Positions 23,701-35,160 of a stretch of DNA of 64,000 bases are shown here, in pieces. The translations under genes were made by a program, and so were the position numbers. Every line of letters starts with the position of its first letter. Positions within the stretch are counted from its first letter, which is position 1. The stretch is from Gymnopus androsaceus JB14 (taxonomy: Eukaryota; Basidiomycota; Agaricomycetes; Agaricales; Omphalotaceae): assembly GCA_009733575.1 (NCBI GenBank), contig ML769396.1, positions 124,001 through 188,000 of the forward strand. The letters are read 5' to 3'. The notes under the pieces were generated by a model, which worked only from the letters and a program-made list of their open reading frames with translations, did not search any database and had not been told where the DNA came from.

Positions 23701-24729
23701 TCACTTGACACTTGATGACTCACCCTTCCTAGTGGGTCGAACTGGATCGGGCAAGGTAAGCCTTCATGCTGTATGGTTTATGATGTTCACTGTATGAAAT
23801 TTAGAGCTCTCTTACACTTTCGCTGCTACGTTGCATCTACACCACCGGAGAGGTCATGTTTGACGGGATTTCTATCTCTTCCACGAATCTGGATTCTTTA
23901 CGTTCCAAAATTACCATTATCCCACAAGTGGTAGGCTTATAGTTCGATATTGATTTCATCACTTCACTCACATCTCTTTCCTCTCAGCCGGACGGAGCTT
24001 ATCAGCGGCACTCTGCGACAGAACCTGGATCCTTTTGAGGAGATTGATGATCTTGACATTGAATGGCTCACTCCGCGCTGCTGGGCTGACTGCCCTTCAA
24101 GAGGAACTGACTGAGGATGAGGATAAGGTTACACTGGATACCGTCATTTCTGGCGGAGGTAGTAATTTGTCTGTTGGACAAAGGCAGATTGTGGCCCTTG
24201 CGCGAGCAATGGCGCGGTCCTCTAAATTACTCATTTTAGACGAAGGTTCGAATTCGGTTCTCTCTCACCTTATTGCTTACATCTCGCGATTTCAGCTACG
24301 TCTGCTATAGGTATGGTGTAATCCTCAAGGTTTGATTACGGTGCTGATTGATGCAGATTATAAGACGGACAATATTATTCAGACGTCCTTGCGCAATGAA
24401 CTGAAAGGCGATGTGACCTTGATCACTATTGCCCATAGGCTACAAACCATCATGAATGCTGATCGAATCGTGCGTTATGCTTCATATGTTTGTTTCCCCA
24501 ACCTAACGATCCCTCTCTTCTTGTGTAGATGGTATTGGACGCAGGGAACCTTGTGATTTCCCCCGTTACCGTGTAATGCTGCTTGCTTATATAAATTTCA
24601 ACAGGTTGAGTTTGGCGCACCTTCTGATTTACTGAAGCAAGAGAGGATGGGACCCTACGCGCTCTCGTAGAGGAGTCCAACGACAAGGAAGCACTGTTTG
24701 CTTTGGTGCTCGATGGTGACTTGAAGTAG
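17711..24729 (+). CDS. ABCC/MRP-type full-length ABC transporter (several frame breaks)
   Basis: This would be a plasma- or vacuolar-membrane exporter of the multidrug-resistance-associated (ABCC) class. In order there is an N-terminal membrane region ([18 protein letters not shown] onward), the linker [15 protein letters not shown], and TMD1. NBD1 has Walker [10 protein letters not shown] (about 20291), [14 protein letters not shown] and [13 protein letters not shown]2 includes [23 protein letters not shown]2 has [36 protein letters not shown] and AHRLQTIM. About 20 short introns are present; one holds a TIR element (22159-23131). Frame breaks seen: an 11-bp tandem duplication at 18635-18655, likely 1-bp changes near 23993 and 24050 in NBD2, and a 2-bp excess near 24643 before the conserved C-terminal tail. 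Another ATG at 17495 is open in frame but lies inside the MITE. As given it is probably a pseudogene, or needs resequencing. Confidence 0.75.
22159..23131. mobile_element. 973-bp TIR DNA transposon (TA target site) inside an ABC intron
   Basis: The ends form perfect 36-bp inverted repeats (22159-22194 and 23096-23131) beginning AGATAGAGGACAGGC. TA dinucleotides at 22157-22158 and 23132-23133 fit a TA target-site duplication, typical of the Tc1/mariner superfamily. It is inserted three bases from the end of an ABC transporter intron: donor GTGAGT at 22108, acceptor TAG at 23132-23134. Removing the element and one TA leaves a normal 52-nt intron and joins the codons for TMAGL to TSIRAYGAQ. Inside is a degraded transposase-like fragment on the minus strand; the element looks non-autonomous. 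Confidence 0.85.
22527..22817 (-). pseudogene. Degraded C-terminal transposase fragment within the intronic element
   Basis: The minus strand reads [13 protein letters not shown], then QFMDTYA, a stop, GLNG, a stop, [13 protein letters not shown], and IMQELLDKN to a terminal stop. This order resembles the C-terminal tail of a DDE-superfamily transposase common in mushroom genomes, where a (F/Y)MDAY-(R/A)KGL-(N/S)G-x-QAAWA-x-KKY-x-GHR pattern follows the catalytic core. Two in-frame stops and the absence of the DDE core show it is dead. Family assignment is from memory and would need a profile search. Confidence 0.6.
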
Positions 24730-25368
24730 AGCCGTAGAGTCCGGATCCTTTCCATACACTTAGGGTATTCACTAGTGCTCTTTGGATATTAACGAGTGGG
24801 AGTAGATGATGTCAAACAGGAGGGAGAGCTCAGAGTTATGTTGGGCCCGGCGCTTATCAATGACGTACATTGATCACCTATCATAAACTGCAATGCAAGC
24901 GTTTTCACGCCTCTAATAGACGCGAATTATTTCTCCGTACGATAAACTGCGCTCGGAATCCGGTCCTGCCGTTATACCGCCAACATGCAAGCCTGAGAGA
25001 AATTCGCGAAAGGAGAATTAGCGCCCAAAGTACTTGAACACGTCTATCATCTTCGCATATTCTACCATTCCATGTGCATATCCCGTATCCGTCTATTCTT
25101 GTGCACCTGAAGCATTGATTCTAACTGTAATCCTGGTCAATGAGCACACAGAGGCGACATTGAAACGAGAATCGTTCTAATTGTTCAGGGTAGCAGTATT
25201 GTGACAGAAATGGAAGAAGAATACCATAAAATTTCAAGGATGAAGGGAGTGCACCAGTACTCGCACTGACTTGAAGCCGCCCGGGCCTAAGCGCGGCTTT
25301 TTCCGTACTTATTATGTACAGAACGCAAGCACCGCACATCGATTCTTCTTGCTTCTCGCTCTCACCAT
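24730..25368. other. Intergenic between ABC transporter and SET gene
   Basis: About 640 bp without a supported gene. It should contain the ABC 3' region and the SET gene promoter. An open frame starting at 25271 is in phase with the SET start at 25369 but adds only a basic, unsupported extension. Confidence 0.5.
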
Positions 25369-26934
25369 GAAACGCGGCTTTTTGAACTCTTCTAAAGCTA
25401 AACAGCTCATCGATAACGCTGTCTTCACACAACAACATCCTTCCAAAAACAGATCTCACAAAGTACACTTGGATTTCCGGGACGTCGCCACTGAACCTGG
25501 TAACTTATGCGACTAACTATCGATTTACTTGGTTCTTGTGGCTAATGGTTTAGGACGATAGGTCTTCCAGATGGCTACGAGTCCCCAAAACTTTTTTCTC
25601 GAGAGGTGGCTTCCTCTACGCTTGAATATGACCCGAACGCGTACATCTACACTTGCGTCCCAGCCGTTAACGTCCGTACTCAGCTCTCCGACTTTCCTGG
25701 GGGCTAGACAGAGTGTCTTGTCTCTGGCCACGTCAAACGTATGATCTACGACACGTCTGCATTCCCAGTTCTTCCTTTACCTCCAACCAGAGGCAAAGCA
25801 TATCGGATCGGCGAAGCTGGCGCGAAAGGCTTGGGAATGTTCTCTACGCGTCTGATACGGGCTGGAGATCTCATTATAGACGAAAGGCCCATGACATTCT
25901 CTCCGGCTAACAATGCTGGATCTTTTGTCAACCCCAAAATTCCTAATTCCCATTATACGCTTGCCCAACATAAGCAAGTGATTCAACATGAAACGGAAAA
26001 ATCTCGCAAACTATTGTTCGATCGGCTACCTTTAGAGTATCAGAAGGCATTTATGGAGTTGGCTAATAGCCATGAGCACGATGGAAGCGGTTCGATTGTT
26101 GGGTATGTACACTCAGCACTTGCTTCAAGAATTGTTTCTCGAGCATTCCACAGTCGTATTCGAACTAACGGCATCGAATGTGTTGGGTTGAGGGATAAAG
26201 GTATGATTCCGCGGTCACATCGATTCTGCTTAGAAATCTAATGTGTCCCTCAGATACTACTGGTGACCTAGGACGGTACACGTGTGTATGCAAGGATATC
26301 TCGCGCATAAATCACAGGCGAGTTTTCAGTATACAACTTCCCACCTTCCTATCTCATTTTACAACATCGCAGCTGTTGCCCGAATGCCAACTACTGCTGG
26401 CATACAGAATCCTTCTCCGTACGCGTTTACGCCGTGCGCGATATCCCAGCCAACACCGAAATCACCATTGCGTACTGCGAAATCCTACGTACTGCTTCCG
26501 AGCGAGCCAAGTATCTCCTACCTTATGGTATCACCTCTTGCGCCTGCAGTGCTACTTGTATCGACCCAGCATTGTCTAAAATAAGTGACGAACGCCGCGT
26601 ACGATTCAACGAGGGCAGCCTGTCCCTTGTCCCATCTATCGACTCGTTCACAGCTCCCAAGCCTGGTGAAGCAGAGGATAGAGGGTCGCATACTGCAGTA
26701 AAGTGGGTGCAGGAAATGGAAGAAGAAGGGTTTCAAGTCACTTCAGAGTACAGAGGAGCTGCGTACATGTTAGCAAATATGTATGCATATTTGCAGGATG
26801 TCGAGAAGGCGCTTTTTTATGCTAAGAAGTTGGAGGGGATTCACAAGGCGTTCGAGGAAAAGACCCCTTTGTTTTTGACCGAGGAGGCCGTGAAGAGCAG
26901 TCTTTTCTATCAGCTGGGGAAGGGAAGGCGATGA
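25369..26934 (+). CDS. SET-domain protein (in-frame TAG upstream of the SET domain)
   Basis: This is a predicted lysine-methyltransferase-type SET protein. After an N-terminal segment (MKRGFLNSSKAKQLIDNAV, an intron, GLPDGYESPKLFSREV) comes the family-like phrase FPGG-stop-TECLVSGHVKRMIYDT. TAG at 25705-25707 stands where tryptophan is expected. The SET domain follows: GAKGLGMFSTR, AGDLIIDERP, NGIECVGLRDK, CKDISRIN, then NHSCCPNANYCW assembled across an intron, AVRDIPANTEITIAYCE, and a post-SET-like cysteine cluster (SCACSATC). The intron within NHSC (26318-26372) starts with GCGAGT rather than GT, but the frame demands it. A helical C-terminal tail with ALFYAKKLEGIHKAF follows. If the TAG is real, only a product starting at 25741 would carry the whole SET domain. 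Confidence 0.8.
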
Positions 26935-27131
26935 ATCATGCTGCACGAGTGAATTCGGGGGAGGTACTGTAGATATCTGGTCACTTTGGGCTGGCCATGA
27001 CTTACCACAAAAGTTGTTATGTAAAATTTTTATTTTTGGAGGGCGCTTAACGGACCTCAAAGTCGTTGTATTCCGACTGTTATTGACAGTGACGTCCCGG
27101 TGTCCTATAACTGGTCAATTGGACTAACCCT

Positions 27132-27329
27132 TTGCGTTTGCACCCTGCACCTCTCGTACTAAGGTCACGCCACCTGTCCCTGAGTCCTCGCATAATTGGT
27201 TCATTCAACGACAAAGCAGTAGTGGATATGGTCAAGTCTCGTTGGCCACCAGGACTTGCAGTGATATCCTTGAGGTTGGCTGTCTACACTCATATTTCGA
27301 CAGAGGACACAGATTCCGGGTGCACATAA
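27132..27329 (+). pseudogene. F-box-family C-terminal fragment
   Basis: The plus strand encodes LVLRSRHLSLSP, then GSFNDKAVVDMVKSRW, closely parallel to the minus-strand fragment at the window start (GSFNCKDNAVVDIVQSRW). No leucine-rich repeats or F-box precede it, so it appears to be an isolated remnant. Confidence 0.5.
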
Positions 27330-27602
27330 TGATTTGGACCACATCGAGAAGAATGGTATGAAAATCATTGTTCTATGGAAACGGTATTTATCTTCTCTTT
27401 TCCACAGTCCTGTTTTTGTCCTGTTTCGTAAAGAGAGCACTATCAACCGGTGATCATTTGTTGTTGAAGTGAGCTTACAGGACGAACAGTCTACGAGCTT
27501 CCTTGCCGACAATGTAATGTACACATCGCGGTCCCATGAAGTGAACACAAACAGCGCAAACAATATATTTTGTACACTTTAGCCCTCACATTACAATAAC
27601 GA

Positions 27603-28786
27603 CTAGTAGTGCTCGTCTATCTTGACTTCCAGACCTTCATTGCAAAATCGCTGGCATCTCCGCACCAGCACCTCCATCTGGGATGTGCGTTTACATTTTG
27701 CAACCCGTACCACGAGCTTTCGCAAACAGACCCACGGTTCCGTATGAGCGGTGAGTTTGTTCCCCTTTCTTGTTTGTGATTCTGGTTCAGAGGACGTCGA
27801 CGATGATCTCCATCTCGACCTAATCAGCTGGATTACCGAGTCGTTGAGAGGCCGATTCATAACTAGAGTGACGTTTTTTTTAATTGGGGAGTAGGCAACT
27901 TGGTTGGTATGTCCAGTTTCGGCATCATCCTCATCTTCGGGTTCGCTGTCCTCGTAATTATCACTCTCACCATAATCACTTTCACTTTCTTCCTCCGAAC
28001 TGTCTCCTTGCTTCTCATCCACACATTCATCGTCGTCGTCCAAGCTGATACGAGACAACTGAGGGGTTATCAAACACTTGACCACCCGGTCTGTGACAGT
28101 CCGCTAGCCGTAGTTGCGTTCCTTGTATTTGAAATGCGAGACAGAGGGTAATGCGGTGAAGAGGTTATAAAGATCAATGCGAGAGAGCGGGACCCAATGT
28201 ATAGAAAAGTGTGTTACACCAGTAGGCTGACAGTTAGACCCGCCAGCTGGTTCCCTCTTGAAGAACGACTGAGCATGGAATAAATACGGCGAATTAGGAC
28301 TGAATAATCCCCAAAAGGGCTACCGCCATCACGCTGGCAGCTGACCGTAAGGCCAGCGAGCGCAGGGAAGGTCAAGCTTTCGAGTAGTATATTCAGAGGT
28401 CCTCCCTCTTTTTCCTCCCGACCGTTGAGTATGAGCGTGAGCTTTCGGATCTGTGAGCAGACAAGATGCGGGCAGCGCTGACTCCGACTATCCCCACGAT
28501 GCTCGAGAGAATGGAGAGAAACATCCTCAGCACTAGGACAGCTTTCAAGAATTTGAGAGACCATTTGGGGGGCGAGAGGGTGCAGCTGAATGGGGACCCT
28601 GTTCAAACATGGGGAAGAAGCAGGGCGGTGTTTCTGTGATTTTATCGCGTCAGTCAGTTCTCGAAGACGAATGAGCTCTTTCTGGCAAAGATCGATATCT
28701 GCCTGCGCATCCTGTAGCCGTTTAGCAAGAGCTGAGCGTCCTTCAGAGAACGTCCGGAACTTGCAAGGTTCATGATTTATGTCCAA
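27603..28786 (-). pseudogene. F-box/LRR-like gene, degraded
   Basis: Two minus-strand pieces belong together. The first (28786-28214) begins with a coiled-coil-like segment (LAKRLQDAQADIDLCQKELIRL), as in agaricomycete F-box proteins, but the expected F-box (LP-x-E-(I/V)L type) is missing. A leucine-rich part follows (RKLTLILNGREEK, FPALAGLTVSCQ). The second (28085-27603) holds a strongly acidic stretch (DSSEEESESDYGESDNYEDS) and the family C-terminus (SVIQLIRSRW to EGLEVKIDEHY). Between them the likely reading path (LSRIDLYNLFTALPSVSHFKY) needs a frame change and crosses a TAG after KERNYG, so the gene is probably broken. Confidence 0.6.
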
Positions 28787-29066
28787 TCTTGCTGCACAGT
28801 AGCCAATTCCAATGAGTGGCTACATCGTGTCGTGTACACAATCGAGTTGGCACGATTACGATTCCTGCGAAGATTTTCTTCATGTTATTGCATTTTGAAC
28901 GAAAAGTGTAACAGAGATCTTTTGAGTTGGATTCTGAGCCATACAGTCGTCGAGATTGGGAACTTTGGAATTTGAGGACGGGCAACGCAAGAACTTCAAT
29001 AAGCGCTCAAGAACTAGCAGAAAATATTTGTTTATGCTTTACAATTACAGTAGTACCTAAACGAGC

Positions 29067-31809
29067 CTACGAGACCACAATATTCAAAGCACCTCCGCTC
29101 AACGGCACACTCCCTCCTTCCACATCTAAAACACTCCCATTCACCTTCACCGTCCCACTAATCCCCTGCGGAAGCGTAAACACACCCTGTGTCCCCTCTG
29201 GCGTCGTCACATTCAGACTGATTCCCCCGGAAGTACCGTCAAGCAGCTCCCAAATAACCCCAAACCATCCCAACCCCGTAGTAAACCCTCCCTGCGCACT
29301 ATTCATCGGCCCCCCGATATGCGGTGCCAAAGCCCAATTCTGTCCTTGCGGAGAGGTAACCGTCAATCCGGCGACGTAGAATGTAAGAGCAGAGGTTGGG
29401 CCAGAGGACCAGCCGTGCGCGTGAGAGGTGTAGGCGGCGTCGTCATTGTAACCGTCGTAGTAGCGATAGCTATACGGAAGAAAGGCGGTTTATTTAGTTT
29501 ATGGAAGGATAAATATCCGTAGACGATGAAACTCACTATAACGACCCATTAGCCGTTAATCCTTCAACCAGCGTACTCTCTACGGAGAGGTTGGTGTAGA
29601 GAATGTAGCCCCACTCCCGATGCAAAAGATCGAATGCTCGTGTATCGTTCCCGGCTTCAAAGTGCGCTTGCAGCTGCATAACAATGAAAAAAGTCACAAA
29701 CATCATCAGCATTCACCGTAATCATCCGAGTCGAGATATATACATACCTCAAACCCACTAATAAACGGCGAAATCGTATCCGGCAACTCTGGTGGTACCG
29801 GCCCTAAATCAACCCAATTCCTCTCCAGCCCCTCACTAATCCTCTGCTTTTGCGTATCGTTCAACGTTAAATTGTACAACAGCGCAAACGAATTTGCGTC
29901 TTGAGGCGTGAGCGTAGTAGAAGAGTTGTCTCGGTATAAACCGACGTCCTCCATCCAAAAGACGTCGTTAAAGACGGTTTTGAGGGCGGTAGCGTTTGCG
30001 GCCCAGGCCGAGGAGAGGGAGGAGTCGTTTGCGAAAGAGGCGAGGGAGGAGGCGGTGAGGAGGAGCTAGAGGGAAGGGAGGAGATCGGAGATCAATGATT
30101 ATACAGACAAGTTAGAGACAACAGGACAAACCTTGTACAAAATAGCATTCGCTTCAGCATTATGTCCACCTTGCCCCAACCTCCCCCAGTCTCTCAATCC
30201 AATAATGTCTGCCAAACCCGAACTATCCACCCGTCCTTCAATATACGACATCGCCAGGGTAAAATTCGGCCAAATTGTGCTGAGCCATTCGTCATCTCCA
30301 GAGAACAGATAGTAATTATCTGCACACGACAAGATAAGAGTCTTCAGACATAAAATGTTGCATGATTGAATAGACAACTCACAAGACCCAATAAGTGTCC
30401 AACAATGATACGTATCCGATCCCAGCTGGCTAAGAGGCGGTCCGGATTCAGGTAACGCCCCTGTCTCCGGGTTGATATGAGTAAACATGGTGAAAAGCGC
30501 GTTCCGGGTTGGTGTGAGATCGAAAGTGGAAACGAATTGAGTAGGGACTGCGATGCCCATATCACCTGAGGAGAGGAAAAAAGTAGGAAAAAAGACAGAG
30601 GTCAAGATTCATTCAAAGACTCTAAGTAAAGACTCTACGTACCTGGCCATACTGCTCTGTACATTCCCGTGACTGAAATTGAGCAAGAGGAATGTAATGG
30701 GTACAGTGAACGCAGCGTACCGGTCTCGTTTTGCACCTAAATGGACACGGGTCAATGGAGGCACTCAGACGCAGGAGATTCACCAGATGGATGAAGAGAG
30801 GATTCAGACTCACCATCGACAATGATTGGACAAGGAGAAGCCTCGTCGAAGCAAACTCCAAGGGTCGCATTGTTTGCCCAAACTGTAATTAATGGTCTTC
30901 ATCAGCTCAACTTGCACTTGGGTAAAAGTTTCGACGAACTTACAGCCCTGGGGTTCAAAAGGCACTTGCCGACCAGTGTTGATTGCGACAGTATCTGTCT
31001 GTACCGTGTAGGCCTAGAAAGAAGTGAGTCAAAACCTACGACGGGTGAAATCAGAGCGAAACCTACACCAGCATACCACACTAAAGTAGAAAAAAGTTCA
31101 ACAAAAATCCTGAGCTACGTATAGCATATACTTACATTTCGTCAAGAAATCTGGATCCATAAAATCTGAATCCTGCGCGTAGAAATATCCCGTATATGCA
31201 GTCATATCCTCGACATGAGGCATGAACGATATCGCGACGGATACATTGGATATCGTGACAGGTTCGTCGCTAGTAGTCGCGATAGTGAGGAATCTAAATC
31301 CGCCTCGAAGAGCAAACGCCGGCTGAGTCCAATGTCCAGTGGAAAGAGGCGCAGGAACAGATAGGACAGTGTCGTAGTTCATGGTTGCGATGGGGAAGGA
31401 AGAATCATCAGAGAGGAGAGGGTTTATGAACATAGGTGATTCGGTGAAAGCCAGTGAGATGGAGGAGGTCAAATTAACAGCGTCAAAGTTCATGGAAATG
31501 AGTCCGCCAACCTACAAAAGTTTAAAAATTTAGTCAAAGGTTCAAAGCAAATTGGTTATCCATGATACGTACTTCTTTTCCAAAATCCAAAGTCACCCAA
31601 GCTCCTTGACCACCCAAAGTCGCGCTTCCGGTGGATGAAAGTAGATTTTCCGATCCAGAAACAGTTGGTTCGACATGACGGATGGTGGTAGCGTATAATG
31701 TTTTAGATGTAGGAGCGAAATTGAACGCGTCCCAAGGTCCGGAGGGAGCAAGTGCCCATGTAGAGCTTGCTCCTAGCAGTGTCGGAAGGAGAATCTGCGA
31801 TAGTAACAT
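29067..31809 (-). CDS. GH78 alpha-L-rhamnosidase-like six-hairpin glycosidase
   Basis: This is a secreted enzyme expected to cleave terminal alpha-L-rhamnose from pectin side chains, glycosides or saponins. It starts with a signal peptide (MLLSQILLPTLLGASSTWALA). A beta-rich N-terminal part follows (AWVTLDFGKE, GGLISMNFDAVNL, GRQVPFEPQGFWANNATLG). Then comes the six-hairpin domain with DGAKRDRAVWPGDMGIA, which corresponds to the D-x-x-(K/Q)RD-x-x-WxGD signature of GH78 and relatives, then YYLFSGDDEWL, GLADIIGLRDWGRLGQGGHNAEANA, ISPFISGFE, and the closing AHGWSSGPTSALTFYVAGL. The C-terminal beta-sandwich ends in GGALNIVVS. About ten short introns join without any frame break, so this gene looks intact. 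Several N-x-S/T sequons support secretion. The substrate cannot be read from the sequence. Confidence 0.85.
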
Positions 31810-32581
31810 TGGGTTGAAGTTGAAAGAAGAAAGCGCGCTCCATCTTCATCCTTTTAAATCCTTCGAATTAGATTGCATTGGTCTCGTGGACTACGAATTG
31901 CAGTCCTACGTCAACCTAGATATATCTGCGGGCCGTTGAAAACAAGCTGAGGAGGAGCTGTGATCAGGTCTGCTGAGCCCAACCCTTGACGGTCCGCACA
32001 AGCTTGGATTGCGGGGAAACTCTGGATTGGAGCTATAATGAATTCAATAGGTCATTTCCACTTGCGTTGTTGCATTGGCTTACTTGCCATTTCTTCTCAT
32101 TCACGGGGTCTTGAGTGTCAATGTATTTTTCAGGCAGCAGACTGGGACCTGAAAATGAGAGTCAATATCGAGTCCAAAATCGTTAACTCGGGAACTACTC
32201 ACGTCAAGTACTGAGTAAGTCAACGTCTTGCATGCTACTTGAGAATAAAAGTTGGAGTAATTGAGCAGTGGTCGATGAGGGAAGAAAGCGCCATGATCAA
32301 AGTTACAATCAATCAAGTATTTACATGCCGCCAGGCGTAATTCGAATAATCTTTGCGGGCCCAACACCTAATCTACAGTGATATTTGATCTGGTTGGATT
32401 AATTGCTTATAAAATTCGTACGTTGGGTAATAAGAATCCTTCGTTGTCTAGAACAACCACAAGCATTTTGGGGAGAGCTGCGAGCCATCCTGCAGAGCTG
32501 GCATTTTGCACACGAAAACTATCATCATGGCGATGGAGATCTTGAGCTCTGGTTCTATAAGTCTGCTTTCCTCATTCCCTC

Positions 32582-33314
32582 TTGACCAACTTAACAGGCT
32601 CTCCTTCAACCTTGCCGAATATATGCGGAGCTACTAATCCTTTGCGAGACTCTGAAGAGGGTTCAAATGCTCGAGTGAATCCTATGTTCGCATTGAACCC
32701 ATTGTCTGCGAATAGTCATCGAGCTCGTCCTTCAAACTCATCTACGCAAGAAGATTTACCTCATGAAATCCAGCGTAGGGTTAGCACACCAGATACTTCG
32801 ACTCTTGGGGAGAGTAATGCTAGCCCGGACGCTCCAAAAGGGGCTAAACTCTTCCTTCAGACTCATCCGCCCAGGAAGTACAGGAAGAGACTTTTCACGG
32901 AGGTAAGAGTAGTCGCACTAGTGCGTATACTCCATCTAAACAGTCCGAGGATGCTAGGCAGATTCAGAGTCGTGTCTGCCCGAATCCCCCGAAACTTGAT
33001 AGCGCTGAGGAGACCGGTGTGAGTCCGGTTGCTCTGAATGACGCTGGCATGTGCCGTGCTAAAGCAGGCATCGTCTCGAATCGGTTCTGTCCCGGGTTCT
33101 CCATGTTCATCCTGGACCCAGCATGGCAGCCCCCATTGCAGCGTCACTCGAACAATCCACTGCTTCTCATGAACTTGGACTTCCTCCTCCGTCCTCTGCA
33201 GCCCATGCGGCTCCCCCGATCGAAACGAACGCGTCGTTTGAGTCTCCTACTCTACCCCGTCCGCGCAGGAAGATTCAGCTTTGCCGGTCGGGAAGACGGA
33301 ATAACATCCACTGA
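32582..33314 (+). CDS. Hypothetical low-complexity protein
   Basis: A Ser/Pro/Asn-rich plus-strand frame (TNPLRDSEEGSNARVNPMFALN, PDTSTLGESNASPDAPKGAKL, HPPRKYRKRLFTE) can be spliced at a GTAAGA donor near 32900 into SEDARQIQSRV and probably a second short intron into ASLEQSTASHELGLPPPSSAA. A TATAAAA lies at about 32408. It looks like an intrinsically disordered protein with no recognisable domain. Exon boundaries are guesses and it may not be a real gene. Confidence 0.3.
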
Positions 33315-33845
33315 ATGAACAAGGGTTCAGGAAGGCGGGGGAGTAGCAAGGGCGAGCTTTGAGGGATAGGATAATGAAAACCTCGCTTGGCCAAACAAAC
33401 TGATACCTACTTAGCAAGAACTTCCTTCCTTCTCAATACTCTTTACCATGTCGTCTTATTTACAATTAGCTTTGACTATATACTATCAATCTTGTAACGA
33501 ACCCCTTGGAAGGATGAACATACTTCCGCAGGTCGTATTGCGGCAGTACTTATCACTGGCATGCTAATCTTTTTATCGTCGTACCACGATGTACCTACCG
33601 TTTATACTGCTATAGCACGGGTTTACTTGGATATCATTCGATGATATTTGACTCCAGCTCCTGAGCCGTTACAAGCATCTTGTACGAGAACTGTCGTTCG
33701 TGATTATGGCTGCCACTATACTTGTCTTGTACGAGAATTCAAACACTCGTCAGATCATAGGGACCTCGAGGCATACCAATGAAATGTCAATGTCAACCTG
33801 CACTGTAGACACGCGCAAATCGCCGAGCATACACACACTTGGTGT
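33315..33845. other. Intergenic, no gene seen
   Basis: About 530 bp with no coding signal that I could support on either strand. Confidence 0.5.
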
Positions 33846-34553
33846 TCACTCAAACTCCTGAGAATCGGTCTTACAATTATATGGCCATACAATTAAACCG
33901 GTCCAATTGTCATGATATCTGTTAGAAAGCTGTCGGGCGAGTCTAACTTTTGACCTTCCCCTCCAACGTACCCATCTCATCCCGCATCGCAATATAAGCT
34001 CCCTAATCTCCTCGACAGATTCAAAATTATCCCTCGCGCCACGAAACTGCATGATCTCTTCCGCTGTGTATCCTCTTGGAGGATCATAGCTAGCGTACTC
34101 GGGGATGAGATATTTGTTCGCGAAACATGGTGTTCCACCTCGAGGATCGAGTTGTAGGATTTCCCAGCAGTTTAGATCGGTTCTCTGGACCTGTAAGAGG
34201 AGTAGGACTGTTAGGGAAAGAAAAGGTGATTATGCTAGAGTCCTTCAAATTTACCTTTTCCGAGTCGGGTTTGGAGTCTATGCGCAAAGCAGATGTGCCA
34301 GTGTAAGCTGCATCATATCGGCTTGTCAGAGAGTTGGAATCCATTATACGAGCCACTTGCTCGTAGTCGATGCATGTCACTTACCCGCACGACTAAAGTA
34401 GAACTGGAAATTTTCACCGGTCGATGCAAAGGTATAGTTTGAAATCGAAGCCTACTGAGTGATGTAGGTTTGAACATAGTACTGTCGAAGCACGAGCGCG
34501 CGCGCGTTGAACTTCTTTTATACCAATTGAAGGCTATGGAGGAGCACCGCCAT
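33846..34553 (-). CDS. Hypothetical small protein
   Basis: Minus-strand exons can be joined in frame: MAVLLHSLQL, then ASISNYTFASTGENFQFYFSRA, AYTGTSALRIDSKPDSEK, and VQRTDLNCWEILQLDPRGGTP continuing to RGARDNFESVEEIRELILR and a stop at 33846. Introns have GT and AG ends and three phases that agree, which supports a real gene of about 160 residues. I do not recognise the family. Upstream of the start is a GC-rich alternating purine-pyrimidine run (34497-34506). Confidence 0.4.
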
Positions 34554-35160
34554 TGCGCCCGGACCTAAAAGCAATGTAGTGAGAGACTATCCCGGCTCTC
34601 GAACGCGTCTCGGTCTCGTATTTTGTATGTTTCTTTCTTGAATAAAAAACTTGCTGGCTGGATAAATTTAGTGACGCATACATACCTATCAAGATCGGAG
34701 AGCCAAGAGCTATCGCGCTTGAGATCCAGAGAGTACTAGTCTGGGGTCCAAGATTTTGATTTGAAAGAGACTAGAATCGGCGATTGTGTTGAATCTTGAT
34801 TGAATCTACTGCTTTGTTCCAAGCTAGCTGTATAGCGAAAATAGCAACATAGATATAGGGTCTTTTGTAGTGACAAGAAGCTTATTGGCCGCGGACAAGC
34901 GCAAAAAATCAATGCAGTTCATTGCAAAATTTTAAAAAAGCAAAAAAAGGTGATTTCAATTTTGAATGGTTCGCGTAGAGCCAGACACGTGGGGCGTGGC
35001 CAGGCGTGACGGGAAAAATTCCAGCTTTCACCTTGCCTTCCTTTCCATCTTGTTCTTCTTTGCACATATATAAAATACGGCAAGTATGTTTTATAGGATA
35101 CACTTTCTGCTCTCAAGCTTGTTCTGCATCTGTCGCAAACAAAACTAACTCGAAATCTAG

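Noticed and set aside
34495..34507. Alternating GC run as a possible regulatory or Z-DNA element
   Set aside because: Too short to claim function; probably simple sequence in a 5' intron.
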